A stretch of DNA of 64,000 nt from NCBI GenBank assembly GCA_933207985.1, contig OW240917.1, forward strand, positions 118,371,548 to 118,435,547, given 5' to 3'. Below the pieces are notes generated by a model. It was not told the DNA's origin and searched no databases. It was given only the letters and a program-made list of their open reading frames with translations. The DNA is from Pelobates cultripes (lineage: Eukaryota > Chordata > Amphibia > Anura > Pelobatidae). Of the stretch, positions 44,693 to 55,561 are shown piece by piece. The translations under genes and the position numbers were made by a program. Position 1 is the first letter of the stretch. Every line of letters starts with the position of its first letter.

Positions 44693-46525
44693 GGGGGGCG
44701 GGGCCGAACCGCTGAGCTGGATGGTCGCATGCATACTCAGCTCCTGCAAGTTTCCAAACCTAAAGCCTTAAAACCAAGATTTTTTCGCTTCAAACGCGAC
44801 CTCCAGCAACAATCCTCAATGCACAGGAGTATCCGAAACCAGGGTGAGGCTGGCTCCTCGAGCTACAGTCCCCTGGAGGAGAGGTCATCGGTATCCCAAC
44901 TGGGGCCTACTCCGGCAGTGAGTGGGGTGGACGGCCGCTGCTCCACTATCCTGCCAACCGGAACCCTACCAGAGGCCCGAACCCAAGCGGACCGGACCCT
45001 GTTCCCCCCCCTCTGGACCGGTGGGGGTGATCCCGGTCCACACCCTGGGGCTCAGACCGCGGAGACAAAACCCGAGCCTATCGACATTACCAACCTGCGA
45101 TGTGGCCCAAGCGCATCAATCAAAATGGCGGATGCCAGGAGAACCAAAGCCAGAGGGAAAGAAAGCCCTCACTTCGAAGCTGCAGCAAGCAAGGTGGCAT
45201 TCAGGCACAAGATAGCCCGATGCCCGCCACCACAAACAACAAGCACTCACTGCGACATCAAGACAAGATGCCTACCCCTCCAGACGCAACGCAAGACCGC
45301 GGCTCCAAAACCGTGGCAGGCCCGAAGCGGAAGGAAGGGTCGGAGGCACAGCAGGCCAGAGTGCACATTACAACACAGGCTACAGACACCCAAAAAACGA
45401 TTTACCCTCAAGATGCAGTGGGGAGCAGATCCCGCAAGCGAGATACAGCACTGTCCACATGGGATCCCTATTGCCGACAAAGCACACAGCGACATCCTCT
45501 CCAAAATAGAGGGACATTTCTCCGACTTCTGGCAGAAATTAACACGCCTTTTGCTCCAGCCCTCTCTACCACACAAAGAAGCCTACTTACCCAAAAGCTC
45601 TCCACCTAAGCACCTAAGAAGATCAGTGCCGAGCCTCAAAATGGCGCCGAAGACATCACCCAAGCGCACTCAAGCAGGACCACAACCACGACCTAAAAAG
45701 CTGAACAGTGCGACACACAAGTCACGAACCCCAACCTACCGGAGCATAGGCGATGTCAGGCAGTGGGCCCCTGCACTCAGAGACTGTGTCGTGTCCCCTG
45801 CTGGCATAGGCTGAGTCTGTCCCTGAGACTGATCCGCGAGGGGTAAATTCCAAGTAGCACGCCACAGCAGACCAGCTACGAGACTGTAATGTTATGTGCA
45901 AATATTCAATAGCATGTGTGGTTAATACTCATGATACGTATTTAATAGTCTTTATGCCCACTGGCCCCCATGGCGTTATTTTACTTATCATTTCGTTTGC
46001 ATTGTTATTAAGCGTTATCTTAATTATCATTTTGTGAAACGTTAATCCAGAGGCAGACTCTAAGGCATCCCCACTAGCGCAAAATCACAGCAACTGCTTA
46101 ACTATATATCCTCAGAGCAGTTAGCTCGACCCCAGGAGTCTACAAAATACTCCTATCTCCTCAGAATGCCACTAGACAACTAATATTTTAAGTTTAACAA
46201 ATGACATATCACCGAACAGCAACTAAATAAGCAACCACAGTAGTGACTTAGCTAGCATGTACCTTAACGTATGGTTCATACCTAAGCAGTCATACTCCTG
46301 TTATACCCATCTATCTGGTCTATGAATGTTTGTCGTGGCATTATATATAATAGACAATACATTGAGAATAAGCTTACTAAACTGTATATTTAACATAAAA
46401 TTGTGCACGCAAGAACATACCCATTACTGTTATAAATTTATGAAAAGCATGAGGAATGCCGTTGGGGTACCCCATGCACGCTGTTATATCATATGCACTA
46501 TAAAAATAAAGAATAAAAAAAAAAA
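44693..46525 (+). mobile_element. 1.83-kb non-autonomous LINE-like retroelement
   Basis: Flanked by an exact 14-bp duplication and ending gaataaaaaaaaaaaa after a probable AATAAA signal, so it was made by LINE-type reverse transcription. It starts ggggggcggggccgaaccgc, a GC-rich head like L1-type 5' ends. It has no endonuclease or reverse transcriptase and so must have depended on another LINE. It has one long ORF and an AT-rich 700-bp 3' part. Confidence 0.82.
44729..45814 (+). CDS. Unknown 361-residue protein of the 1.83-kb element
   Basis: The first in-frame ATG inside the element is at 44729 (MHTQLLQVSKPKALKPRFFR). The product is very basic and Pro/Ser/Thr-rich. A short helical-looking stretch, ADKAHSDILSKIEGHFSDFW, is the only part recalling an L1 ORF1 coiled coil. 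An alternative start is MADARRTKARGKESPHFEAA near 45125. A second overlapping frame (45100-45609) is also open, so it is unclear which, if either, is translated. Confidence 0.45.
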   Translation: MHTQLLQVSKPKALKPRFFRFKRDLQQQSSMHRSIRNQGEAGSSSYSPLEERSSVSQLGPTPAVSGVDGRCSTILPTGTLPEARTQADRTLFPPLWTGGGDPGPHPGAQTAETKPEPIDITNLRCGPSASIKMADARRTKARGKESPHFEAAASKVAFRHKIARCPPPQTTSTHCDIKTRCLPLQTQRKTAAPKPWQARSGRKGRRHSRPECTLQHRLQTPKKRFTLKMQWGADPASEIQHCPHGIPIADKAHSDILSKIEGHFSDFWQKLTRLLLQPSLPHKEAYLPKSSPPKHLRRSVPSLKMAPKTSPKRTQAGPQPRPKKLNSATHKSRTPTYRSIGDVRQWAPALRDCVVSPAGIG

Positions 46526-46539
46526 AGAAACATCCTTTG
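46526..46539. repeat. Target-site duplication, right of 1.83-kb element
   Basis: agaaacatcctttg, identical to 44679-44692. Confidence 0.88.
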
Positions 46540-47256
46540 ATCATCACATCTGCTAACACTTTCTTTGGGTTGTTGCTAGTAGCATAGAGCATTTAGAGAA
46601 GTAAGCTTATCACTAGAGCTTAAAATAATACACACGATGTCTAAATGAGTTGTCAACATTTTAAAATGATTTAGCAGTTTTTGTTTGTGTAAATAATGAA
46701 CCTTCAGTTTTATGGTTTAGAGAACATTATGCAGCGTGTCAAAACACTTGCCGATTTCAGTTTTTACACATTGAACTTTTCTAGATTGGTTTGCTGGGCC
46801 TATGTTGACTTTGAGACTGTATGGTAGCCCAGGAATGAAAAAAATAACCCTATTATGACTATCATTTACAAAACCCATTCAAAATGGGTTATGTCCAATC
46901 TTTTTTTTTTAGTAGCCACTTAGTCACAAACCCTGGCCAAAGTTAAGTGTTAATATTTGTTTTTGTTTTGTATTTTTCACACAAATTTATATGCATTTTT
47001 CACTGATTATATCATCCTTATTAGACATTTTACTTCTCTTAAACACTCATAAGTGTGTTCTGTAAAGTCTTATGAGTACAACAGTACCCTACATGGTTAT
47101 ATGTTTTTGTTTTTCAAGTTACAGGGTCAATGTAGGAATTGGAAATGAAATTCCCTGGTATTTCTGCCTGAATTGTCAAGCAGGTTCCCAAATAATTAAC
47201 TAATAAAATATTTATATATACAAATAATATATAAACTACATTTAGAATCAGATATA
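46540..47256 (-). other. SEC24B: SEC24B intron F-G, interval
   Basis: AT-rich; no gene or clear repeat ends. Confidence 0.5.
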
Positions 47257-47387
47257 TAACACAAAGCAATAGCGTTATGGTGGGAAAAAGTGACTGAAAA
47301 CCCCTATTACCTGATGTCAGTGAATAGTAAATACATTGGTAAAAACAGATCTGCAAACACCAGTCAAGCCATAAGACTTTTCTTTCC
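47257..47387 (+). repeat. Fold-back repeat, left arm
   Basis: Block P (47257-47353, acacaaagcaatagcgttat to acagatctgc) is the reverse complement of 54582-54679, and block Q (47354-47387, continuing at 54532-54551) is the reverse complement of 54905-54959. LINE 2 is inserted within Q. Confidence 0.75.
47373..47387. repeat. Target-site duplication, 5' side of LINE 2
   Basis: aagacttttctttcc, repeated exactly at 54517-54531. Confidence 0.9.
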
Positions 47388-47488
47388 GGGGGTCGTGGCT
47401 TGGGCGCTGGACAACATGGCCGCTTAAGGGGCGAGCTCCACTCCACCTGATCCCGATAACGTGCCTCAGTATCAGCGAGACCACCTTC

Positions 47489-48485
47489 ATGGGCCGCACT
47501 CGACACCCCGAGGCCCCCCAAACCTTGAGGGGTACCCAGCAGGGCCCGTTGGACTTACAGCCGCAGCCAAGCGGGAGCAGTGAGGGGGGGGGGAAGTCCC
47601 AAAATGGGGCCGGCATTCCTGGCGGCCTCCGACAACGCAGCGCTGGACCGGATAGAGGAGGAATTGAGGAGCCTCACCGCATCTATGGTCACTAAAGCTG
47701 ACCTCCACACCCTTACAGCCACCATTCAGGAGACTCTGAGAGAAGAGATGGCGGGAATAAGGTCAGAGGTCACAGCATAAGCAGGCCGCATCCAGGCACT
47801 TGGGCAGGCTGCTGAGGCTCACACCAACAAGCTCACAGCCACAGACTTGGCAGTAGCTCGCCAGGGGGAAGTTCTCCTGGCTATGCGCAGGCATATGGAA
47901 GATCTGGACAACAGGGGGCGCCGCTGCAACATTCGGATCTGCTGCGTTCCCGAAACTGAGGGGGACGAAAATGCAGAGGAAACCCTCACAGAGCTGTTCC
48001 AATCACTGCTGCCAGTGACTCCCCCCCAGCGCTTCGAATTTGAGAGAGCCCACAGTGCGTTAAGGCCTAGATCGCTAGAGGACGGTCCCAGGGACCTGGT
48101 GTGTTGCCTGCACTCGTTCCCGGTGAAGGACTCCATCATGAGAAAGGCCCGTGAGCGACCTACTTGGCCCTTTCGAGGGGTGCAGGTTTCCCTTTACCAT
48201 GACCTCTCCCCCATCACCTTGGAGGCGCGCCAAGCACTCAGACCAGTCACAGCGGCATTACGGGAACGCCATGTCCCTTACCAGAACCGATGGGTCCCGC
48301 TGAGATGGCCAGAGGAGGTCCCCCGTTTCATGGAGGAACTGGAGCTGCCACCGGTAACAGTCGTCAACTGGATTCTGGGGCCAGTGGGACCCCCGAGACC
48401 CCAAAGGATACCCAGACGCGACACACGATCCCAGCCAGGACGCCCTCCTCAGAGGCATCGTCATCCGGCGGCCCCGGAGGAGTAA
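47489..48485 (+). pseudogene. LINE 2 ORF1, disrupted
   Basis: Likely start MGRTRHPEAPQTLRGTQQGP at 47489, then a frame change at the run of about ten G near 47581. From 47580 the second frame runs to a TAA at 47778-47780 and resumes in the same frame. The coiled-coil part is ALDRIEEELRSLTASMVTKA; the RRM-like core starts EDLDNRGRRCNIRICCVPE; the C-terminal domain has LEARQALRPVTAALRERHV. The reading ends HPAAPEE. Confidence 0.82.
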
Positions 48486-49908
48486 GTGAGTAGCTTCAGA
48501 AATGGGGGAGAGCGCTACCACACCACCCACGCATCCAGGGACACCACATGGCTCCGGTACCCACCTCTCACTTGGGCCTCCCGGGACTGCTTGGACATTG
48601 GCGCGCCGGTTGGGAGGTTTATCTGCCTCGGTTCACTGGGGCCCATGACCGCATGGGATGGGCTCACTAGTAGATTTTGGATGGGGGGAATTGGGTTCTG
48701 CAGCTGGACACGGGTCCTCTCACTGACTGTCTCCCCAAAGTTGGACCCAGTTTCCAGGCCCTAAAGAAGGGCGGATTCCACTTGGACACTTGCACACAGA
48801 CATCGGGTTCTGGGGTGGGGGACGGGGTGGAATTGGCCCAATCTGCCAGTGGGTCGGGAGCGCTACAGCACACAGTGCGGACTGGGTCACGCTTTCCCCC
48901 TATTGCTCTGGGGGATGGTGCACAGGGGCTGTTTTCTTCTTACACATGATGGGACTCCTAGCCACTGGTTGTGGGGGGGAGGGGAAGGGGGTGGCGGCCT
49001 CTGTTGGGCCTCCCTCACCATGGGGGGGCTCTGTGGGGCTGCGGGGGCCCGCCCTCTCGCTTTACGTTGAGCTCACACGGGGGGGACCGGGATTCGGAAG
49101 GCTGACCGAGATAATACAGCGCAGGGGGGAGTGGAGGGGGGCCCATGCCTCAGCGGGAGATTCCCACATGCTTAGGATGTTAATGTGGGGAGGGGTTGAC
49201 CGGGGGGGGGCATGGACGGCTGGAGCTCCTGGGTTGTGCCTTGGATGTGGGGGGCGGGGGCATAGGGGAATGTTGAGTTCCATGTTGTTAATTAGTTTGT
49301 ACCGGCCGCATCATTGCACACCGGTTGGTTAGATTGACAAAAGTTGTGTCTCTGGTTACGCAGTTCAAAGGGATGGGTGGGGCGGGACGTTCCAACCCCT
49401 CCTTTCTCCCTACACCTTTTCTTTCGCTGCCTGGCCGTTGGACGGGGCTGGGGCCGCGTTTCCTAACCCACACTCGGGCTAAACCCTTGCGACTGGACGG
49501 CGGGCACAGGCGCATCCCGGACAGGTTTCCGGGGCGACACACCACCGCACCTAGTTACTGCTCGAGTATCCTCCAGATAGGAGGGATTAGTTAAGGGATC
49601 CACGTAATCCCAAGAAGGATCTCTACACCTCACCAATATACACCTCCGTACATCACTTCTCACATTCTAAACAAGGACCTACACACCCTACAAACGCACA
49701 CCTCCACTCATCGCTACCAACAACACCCCCACTGCGTACTTACCTATTCTCTCTCGACCCCGTCTCCCCTCCTTTTTTCCTACTTCCTTCCTTCTCCCCT
49801 CTCTCGCTCTTTCTCTCTCCTTCGTCCGCGCCGGAGGCCCGGGGTCGCAGCTCCCCGTGCCTGAACTTACGGCATAGGGGCACAGTTACCTGTCTCCACC
49901 TATAACAG
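48486..49908 (+). other. LINE 2 inter-ORF region, GC-rich
   Basis: 1.4 kb with many G-runs and no recognisable product; open frames such as 48790-49332 look composition-driven. It ends in a C/T-rich tract at 49740-49830, just before ORF2. Confidence 0.6.
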
Positions 49909-52900
49909 ATGGCGTACCGTAGGGCACCAATATCGATCCTCACCCTCAATTGCAGGGGTCTGAATGCTCCGGAGCGCAGAACTCATCTCTTAAAAGAACT
50001 GAAGAAAAAGCACATCTTGGTGGCGATGCTCCAGGAAACACATTTTAGGGAGGGGGTGGCCCCTTCCCTGCACAACAAATCATACCCGAACAACCATTTC
50101 TGCAACCACCCTTCAGCTCGCAAATCTGGTGTGGCCATATTGCTCGCAGCAGATCTTGCCTTTACAGAACTAGACAAGCACCAGGACGCGCAAGGGCGTT
50201 ACCTTTTCCTGAAAGGTATTATAGCAGATAAAATATTTACATTTGCCACAATCTATGTCCCCAATAGACACCAAGCCACACTCTTGAAGGGAGCATTGAC
50301 CAAACTGCGAGATTTCGCGGAGGGTACTCTGTTGGTGGGAGGGGACTTTAACACCCCCCTGGACCCTACGTTGGACTCATCCTCAGGTCATAGCTGTATC
50401 CCCCAACGCAATATTCGATCCATTCGGAATTCCTTGAATAGCCTGGGTCTGGTCGAAGGCTTGAGGGCCCTGAATCCAACGGGTAAAGACTTCACACACT
50501 ACTCTGCGCTTCACGATAGATATGCACGTATTGACTATCTCTTCGTTAAACAAGAGGGACTCTCCCGATTGCTCAAAGCGACCATCGAACCGGCAACAGC
50601 CCGGTTCGGATAGCCATAGAGTCACCTCTGTTTCGCCCTTCCACATGGACATGGCGAATGAATGAAGCTTTACTTCTGGACCCGACTGTTAGGGATCAAA
50701 TTGAACGGCCCTGGACCTTTACTTCAGCGAAAATGAGAAGGAGGGAACGTCCCCCATAACACACTGGGAAGCTCACAAGAGCGTAATCCGTGGTACGCTC
50801 ATACAGATAGCATCTCAAAAAAAGAAGGCGGCCATTCGAGAAATGGCAAAACTCTACGAGACCATCTCAACTTTAGAGTCACAACATAAACGGTACCACC
50901 TTAACGCAACCTATGGTGAGCTCACGGAGGCTAGACAAGCATTGAGAGACCTTATCGTGAAGAGGCACCTCCGCGCCCTACAGAGCACGAGAGGCTTCTT
51001 CTACGCTCACGCTAACAAGGGGGGTAAGTATCTATCCCGACTGCTGAAGGGCACCAGCCCACATACACAAATCCGCAGCTTACGCCTTACATCGGGCGCG
51101 GTCTCCCCCTTCCCTCAGGACATAGCGGATGAGTTTAGGCATTTTTACCAATCCCTGTACAACCTCCAGCCGCACGGGGGGCAGGACCAATCGCAGCACA
51201 ACCAGGCCCTGCGGACTGAATACCTATACGCCACTGTCACGGAAAGGATTGACCCTGACTCGGCGGTGGCCCTGGATGCACCTATTTGCATGGAGGAGCT
51301 GGTCATCGCCCTGAAGAGATCTAAAACCGGCAAGGCCCCAGGTCCGGACGGCTTCTCTACCGGCTACAATAAAAAGTTCGCCGAGAGACTCCTGCCGCGG
51401 CTCACGAACGCCCTTAACGCAGTGGCGGAGGGGGGGGGGAAATTCGGACGGTAATCCCTGTCCGCAACAATAACCGTTTTACTAAAACCTGGGAAGGACC
51501 CACAATGCTGTGGTAGCTATCGTCCGATTTCTCTTACAAACATTGACACCAAACTGCTGGCGAAGGTGCTTGCTACAAGGATCCAACCCAATCTTCCGCA
51601 TCTGATTCATGCGGACCAAACGGGCTTTATCCCCGGGCGCGAAGCGCGGGATAGTACCCTAAGACTCTTCTCCATCCAACATCTAGCGAGAAGGGGGGGG
51701 GATGCCTTCTGCTGCTGTCGACAGACGCAGAGAAGGCGTTCGACCGGGTCAATTGGCAGTATATGCAGGTCACACTAGAGGCGATGGGCCTGGGGCAGAC
51801 CCTTCGGACGGGGATAGCGGCTTTATATAGCACACCACGAGCTTCCGTGAGGGTCAACAGAGCCCAGACAACCGATTTTGCGATACATAACGGTACTCGG
51901 CAGGGATGCCCCCTCTCCCCACTGTTATTTGCCCTGTCCTTGGAGCCACTTCTACATGCGATCCGCTTTAACCTGAACATACAGGGGTACGACGGAGGGG
52001 GATCGACTCAGAAAATGGCAGCGTACGCGGACGATTTACTTTTCTTTGTCAAACACCCGCGAACCACTCTGCCGAACTTGTTGGCGGAATTTGAACGCTA
52101 TGGTGCAATATCAGGATTTAAACTTAACCTCACAAAATGTGAGGCACTGAACCTTACACTATCCACAGCGGAATTCAGGGCGCTGGAATCTGAATTCACA
52201 TTCAGATGGTGCCACGGCAAAATGAAGTACCTGGGCATCTGGGTAACCACGGACCCCGGGAGACTTTATGAGAACAACTTCCAACCCCTCCTGCATACAA
52301 TAAAAATGGACTTGGCCAGGTGGGTCCTCCAGCACATAACATGGCATGGGCGCATAGTAGTGCTCAAAATGAACGTGCTTCCCAGGGTGCTATATCTCCT
52401 ACAGACATTACCCATCACACTACCGGCGTCCTCCTCCTCCCTGAAAACGGCGGTGCTCCGCTTTACGTGGCGAGGCGAGCGCTCCAGATTGCGGCATGAC
52501 ATTCTCTGTCTGCCCAGGTCTAGTGGGGGACTAGCTCTGACGGACTTTAGAAAATATTACCAGGCCACGGTCCTCCAGCGCATTCTAGACTGGCATCAAA
52601 ACCCCTCGCGAAAGCCTTGGGTACAGCTGGATAGGGAGGCTACAGAAGGTAGGATAGAAAGCATGATCTGGGGAGGGGACCTGGGGCCTCGGGAGCGGGG
52701 AGCCAAGGAGGGGCCGGTCACACACACACTCCGGGGATGGAAATCGTTAAGGGAAAAGCTAAACATATCAACCATGCCTAGCCCACTCGTCCCGGTGACA
52801 CTTAACAGAGGAATTGGGGGAGGCATGCCGGCCGGAGCATGGAGTTTCCTGGGGGAGGGGGACTATATACCCATATGTCGGGTCCTGGGCGCCGACTGAC

Positions 52901-53938
52901 TTCGGGGCCTTGACCCGATTCTGGAGGGGAGACCACGGACCCCCCATGATTATCCTGCGATACCTGCAGCTGAAACACTACTACACGAAGCTGCCACACA
53001 GAGAACGTCTCCACAGGGAATCGACAAGGTTCGAAGACCTGTGCGAACGAGGCACCTCCATAGAGCATGCCATCTCCACAATCTACCAACAACAAATAAC
53101 GAACGATCGGCCAACCGTGGCCACCTTCAAGAGGCGTTGGGAGGAGTCCCTGAATAAGACATTCACCACACCACAATGGAATAAGGCCCTGATATGGCAA
53201 CATAAGAGCTCCATCAGCTCCTACTACCAGGAGGTTGGATACAAACTGATCTCATTTTGGTACCGAACGCCAGTGGTGCTCCATCAAATGTTCCCGGCGG
53301 TGCCGCCGACATGCTGCAGATGTCGTGAGGAGAGAGGCACGCTGATCCACGTGTGGTGGGAGTGCCAGGACATACTCCCGTACTGGGACATGGTGAAAAT
53401 GGAGACGACGCTCGTGCTGGGGGATGTGCCGGACTGGTCAGCCGAACTGGCTCTCCTGCACATCTCTCAGCAGACGATTTCGAACTATAAGAAGTCAATT
53501 CTCCGGCACCTGCTGAATGCTGCTAAGGCAGCCATTCCATCGTATTGGAAACAAACTACCACACCGACAAAGTCGGAGTGGGTACAGCAGATGGAAGACA
53601 TACAGAGCGCGGAGGTGCTCCATGCCTCCCTAACGGGTAGGGAACTCAAACATACAGAAATGTGGAGCCCATGGTTCATGTACATTGCTCGACGCCCTCG
53701 GGCGGGGGGAGGGCTTCTGGGCCCGTGGCGGGGATGGGGACGGGCGCAGCCCTTCGTAGTGTGGACCACCCACCTTAACTACCCCCCTCCATTGTTCTCC
53801 TTAAACCTCAACCATACCCAGACAGGCAGGAGGATTCCCGAGGCGGAACATGTGGGACGTGACAGGGGTGCGCACACACTGACACACCATCGAATGCTGA
53901 GACACAAAACACACAACAGTCACACAACCAACAAGTAA
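49909..53938 (+). pseudogene. LINE 2 ORF2, disrupted by several frameshifts
   Basis: Endonuclease 49909-50613 has NCRGLNAPERR, QETHFR and GGDFNT but loses the final SDH motif at a frame break near 50595, where PVRIAIESPLF continues in another phase. Next segment 50843-51454 ends at a run of nine G; it contains the KAPGPDGF motif. RT continues with TGFIPGREARD; another break falls at an eight-G run near 51692. 51763-52899 has NGTRQGCPLSPLLFALSLEP and the catalytic AAYADDLLFFV. 52814-53938 holds the C-terminal CCRCREERGTLIHVWWECQ. All parts are present except the lost SDH. Confidence 0.9.
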
Positions 53939-54516
53939 TCACATACGTCAGCAAACTTCAGAAAAGTAGAAGCATACTACCAAAAGTTACCTGTAACGGG
54001 ACAGCCTTCCTGAACACAAATGTTCCCCAACATACACTGATACATACCCCTTAGATTGCCAAAGACCCACGCCTTCCAACTAGAGAACAGGGACAAGAGC
54101 CGTATGCTATAGAGCTTGGTAAAGCTCATCTGCCCAGGTATGGGGAAAAACCGTAATACAAGTTATAGCTGTACAATCACGGTTGGTCAGGAGGCAGAAC
54201 GCTACATCCCCTGTCAGATCACAGAAGAGACCGTGGGCGACAGGACGATAGCTGACTTATTCACTGTTGGGAAACCTGAGAGCTACAACTGGCCTAGGAA
54301 CATAAAGGCTCTTAAACACATCACGTTCACCTCTACTGCATGTGTTTTACATGTGGTTTTCTTCCGTTCATTTTTTCTCTTTTTTTTTTTTTCCCCTCTT
54401 GCTCTACTCACTTCTGGGGACCTGCGAGCCCCATATGTACAACTGCCCTTCCTCTTTGTACTTTTGTTGATGAAAACTTCAATAAAAAGAGATTTATAAA
54501 AAAAAAATAAAAAAAC

Positions 54517-54531
54517 AAGACTTTTCTTTCC
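54517..54531. repeat. Target-site duplication, 3' side of LINE 2
   Basis: Identical to 47373-47387. Confidence 0.9.
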
Positions 54532-54975
54532 CACATAAATCTCACATTTGCATACATGGCCATTCATGGACAGATGTGTGTGCAGATCTGTGTTTAACAA
54601 AATATTTACTATCCACTGACTTCAGGTGAAAGGAGTTTTCAATCACTTTTTTTCCACCATTACTCTATTACTTTGTGCTCAATAGCAAGCCAGTAACCAA
54701 CTTCATGCTGATGAGTTGCATTAACAACGAAACAGCTGTTCACTGGCTTTGCACCTCTTCTTGAGTTGTGTTTCAAAACTTTTGTGTACAACAGACAAAC
54801 TCCAAGGCATCCATGTATAAAGTGGAATAATGAGGCAAAAAGGTGGTTCTTCGTTGAACTCATTTACATAACCCACCCAGAATAACTTGCAGTAGTACCA
54901 GCACTGCAAATGTGAGATTTCTGTAGGGAAAGCAAGACTTATGGCTTGACTGGTGTGTGCAGATCTGTGCTGTTT
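54532..54975 (-). repeat. Fold-back repeat, right part
   Basis: Holds the rest of block Q, then P' (54582-54679), about 220 bp of other text, then Q' (54905-54959) and the first bases of a second P' (tgcagatctgtgctgttt). Order P-Q-P'-other-Q'-P' suggests a repeat family joined head to head. Confidence 0.7.
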
Positions 54976-55354
54976 AATATATATATAAATATATATGTAT
55001 TTTTTTTGGGGGGTAATATAGAAAATTTCATTCTAAGTGTATTTTGAGATATATATGTAATTAGCTCTGTTTGGGAACACTTATTTAAGCAGGACAATCC
55101 TTCCTCATAACACGGATCACATCACTATCAGCACATCAGCATAATAAAGTCCTATTCTCTAACTGCAAGAGGGAGAAACGATTGCTGGGAGAGTAATACT
55201 GTGATGGAGAACAGGAGAATTGCTCAGGGGAGGAAGCACTAAGCTATAAGTACCATGACAGGACATTTCTAGCCATCAACAAAATTGCTTTAAAAAATAA
55301 CAGCAAGGAAACAATATTGGGATTAAAATGGGCATGTTTGAGTTGACAACATAC

Positions 55355-55561
55355 CTTGATGCTTGATCTCTGATTAGGATCCTCTCTAGAATGTAGAAGC
55401 CCTGCACCCAGAGATGGCAGCTGAGTCTGAAACACTGAAATCCGTCCACCCATTGGAGACATAAGTTTAAAAGCTCCTTGCAGAGCAGGGCCCAGGGCAC
55501 TGTGTGTTTCTCGGGTGTTGTTAAACATATTGGGCAAAGCAGTTAATAGATCTTTAATTAG
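55355..55561 (-). CDS. SEC24B: SEC24B exon F
   Basis: 69 codons in phase 0, acceptor ttcttcacag, donor GTATGT. Encodes LIKDLLTALPNMFNNTRETH, then SALGPALQGAFKLMSPMGGR, then the diagnostic SLGAGLLHSREDPNQRSS. Trunk domain. Start of the 20.4-kb intron on its low side. Confidence 0.97.

Larger units (their letters stand above)
47388..54516 (+). mobile_element. L1-group LINE 2, full length, 7.1 kb
   Basis: Starts gggggtcgtggcttgggcgc, ends in an A-rich tail after an AATAAA at about 54480, and has an exact 15-bp target duplication. It carries L1-type ORF1 and ORF2, both with frame damage, and a spacer of about 1.4 kb between them. It is a different family from LINE 1: proteins align only at conserved motifs. 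It is antisense to SEC24B. Confidence 0.92.

Noticed and set aside
44546..44728. Upstream extension of the 1.83-kb element's ORF
   Set aside because: It lies outside the element's target duplication, so it is flanking intron that happens to be open.
48790..49332. 180-codon Gly/Trp-rich open frame in LINE 2
   Set aside because: Lies in the G-rich inter-ORF spacer and resembles no known protein.
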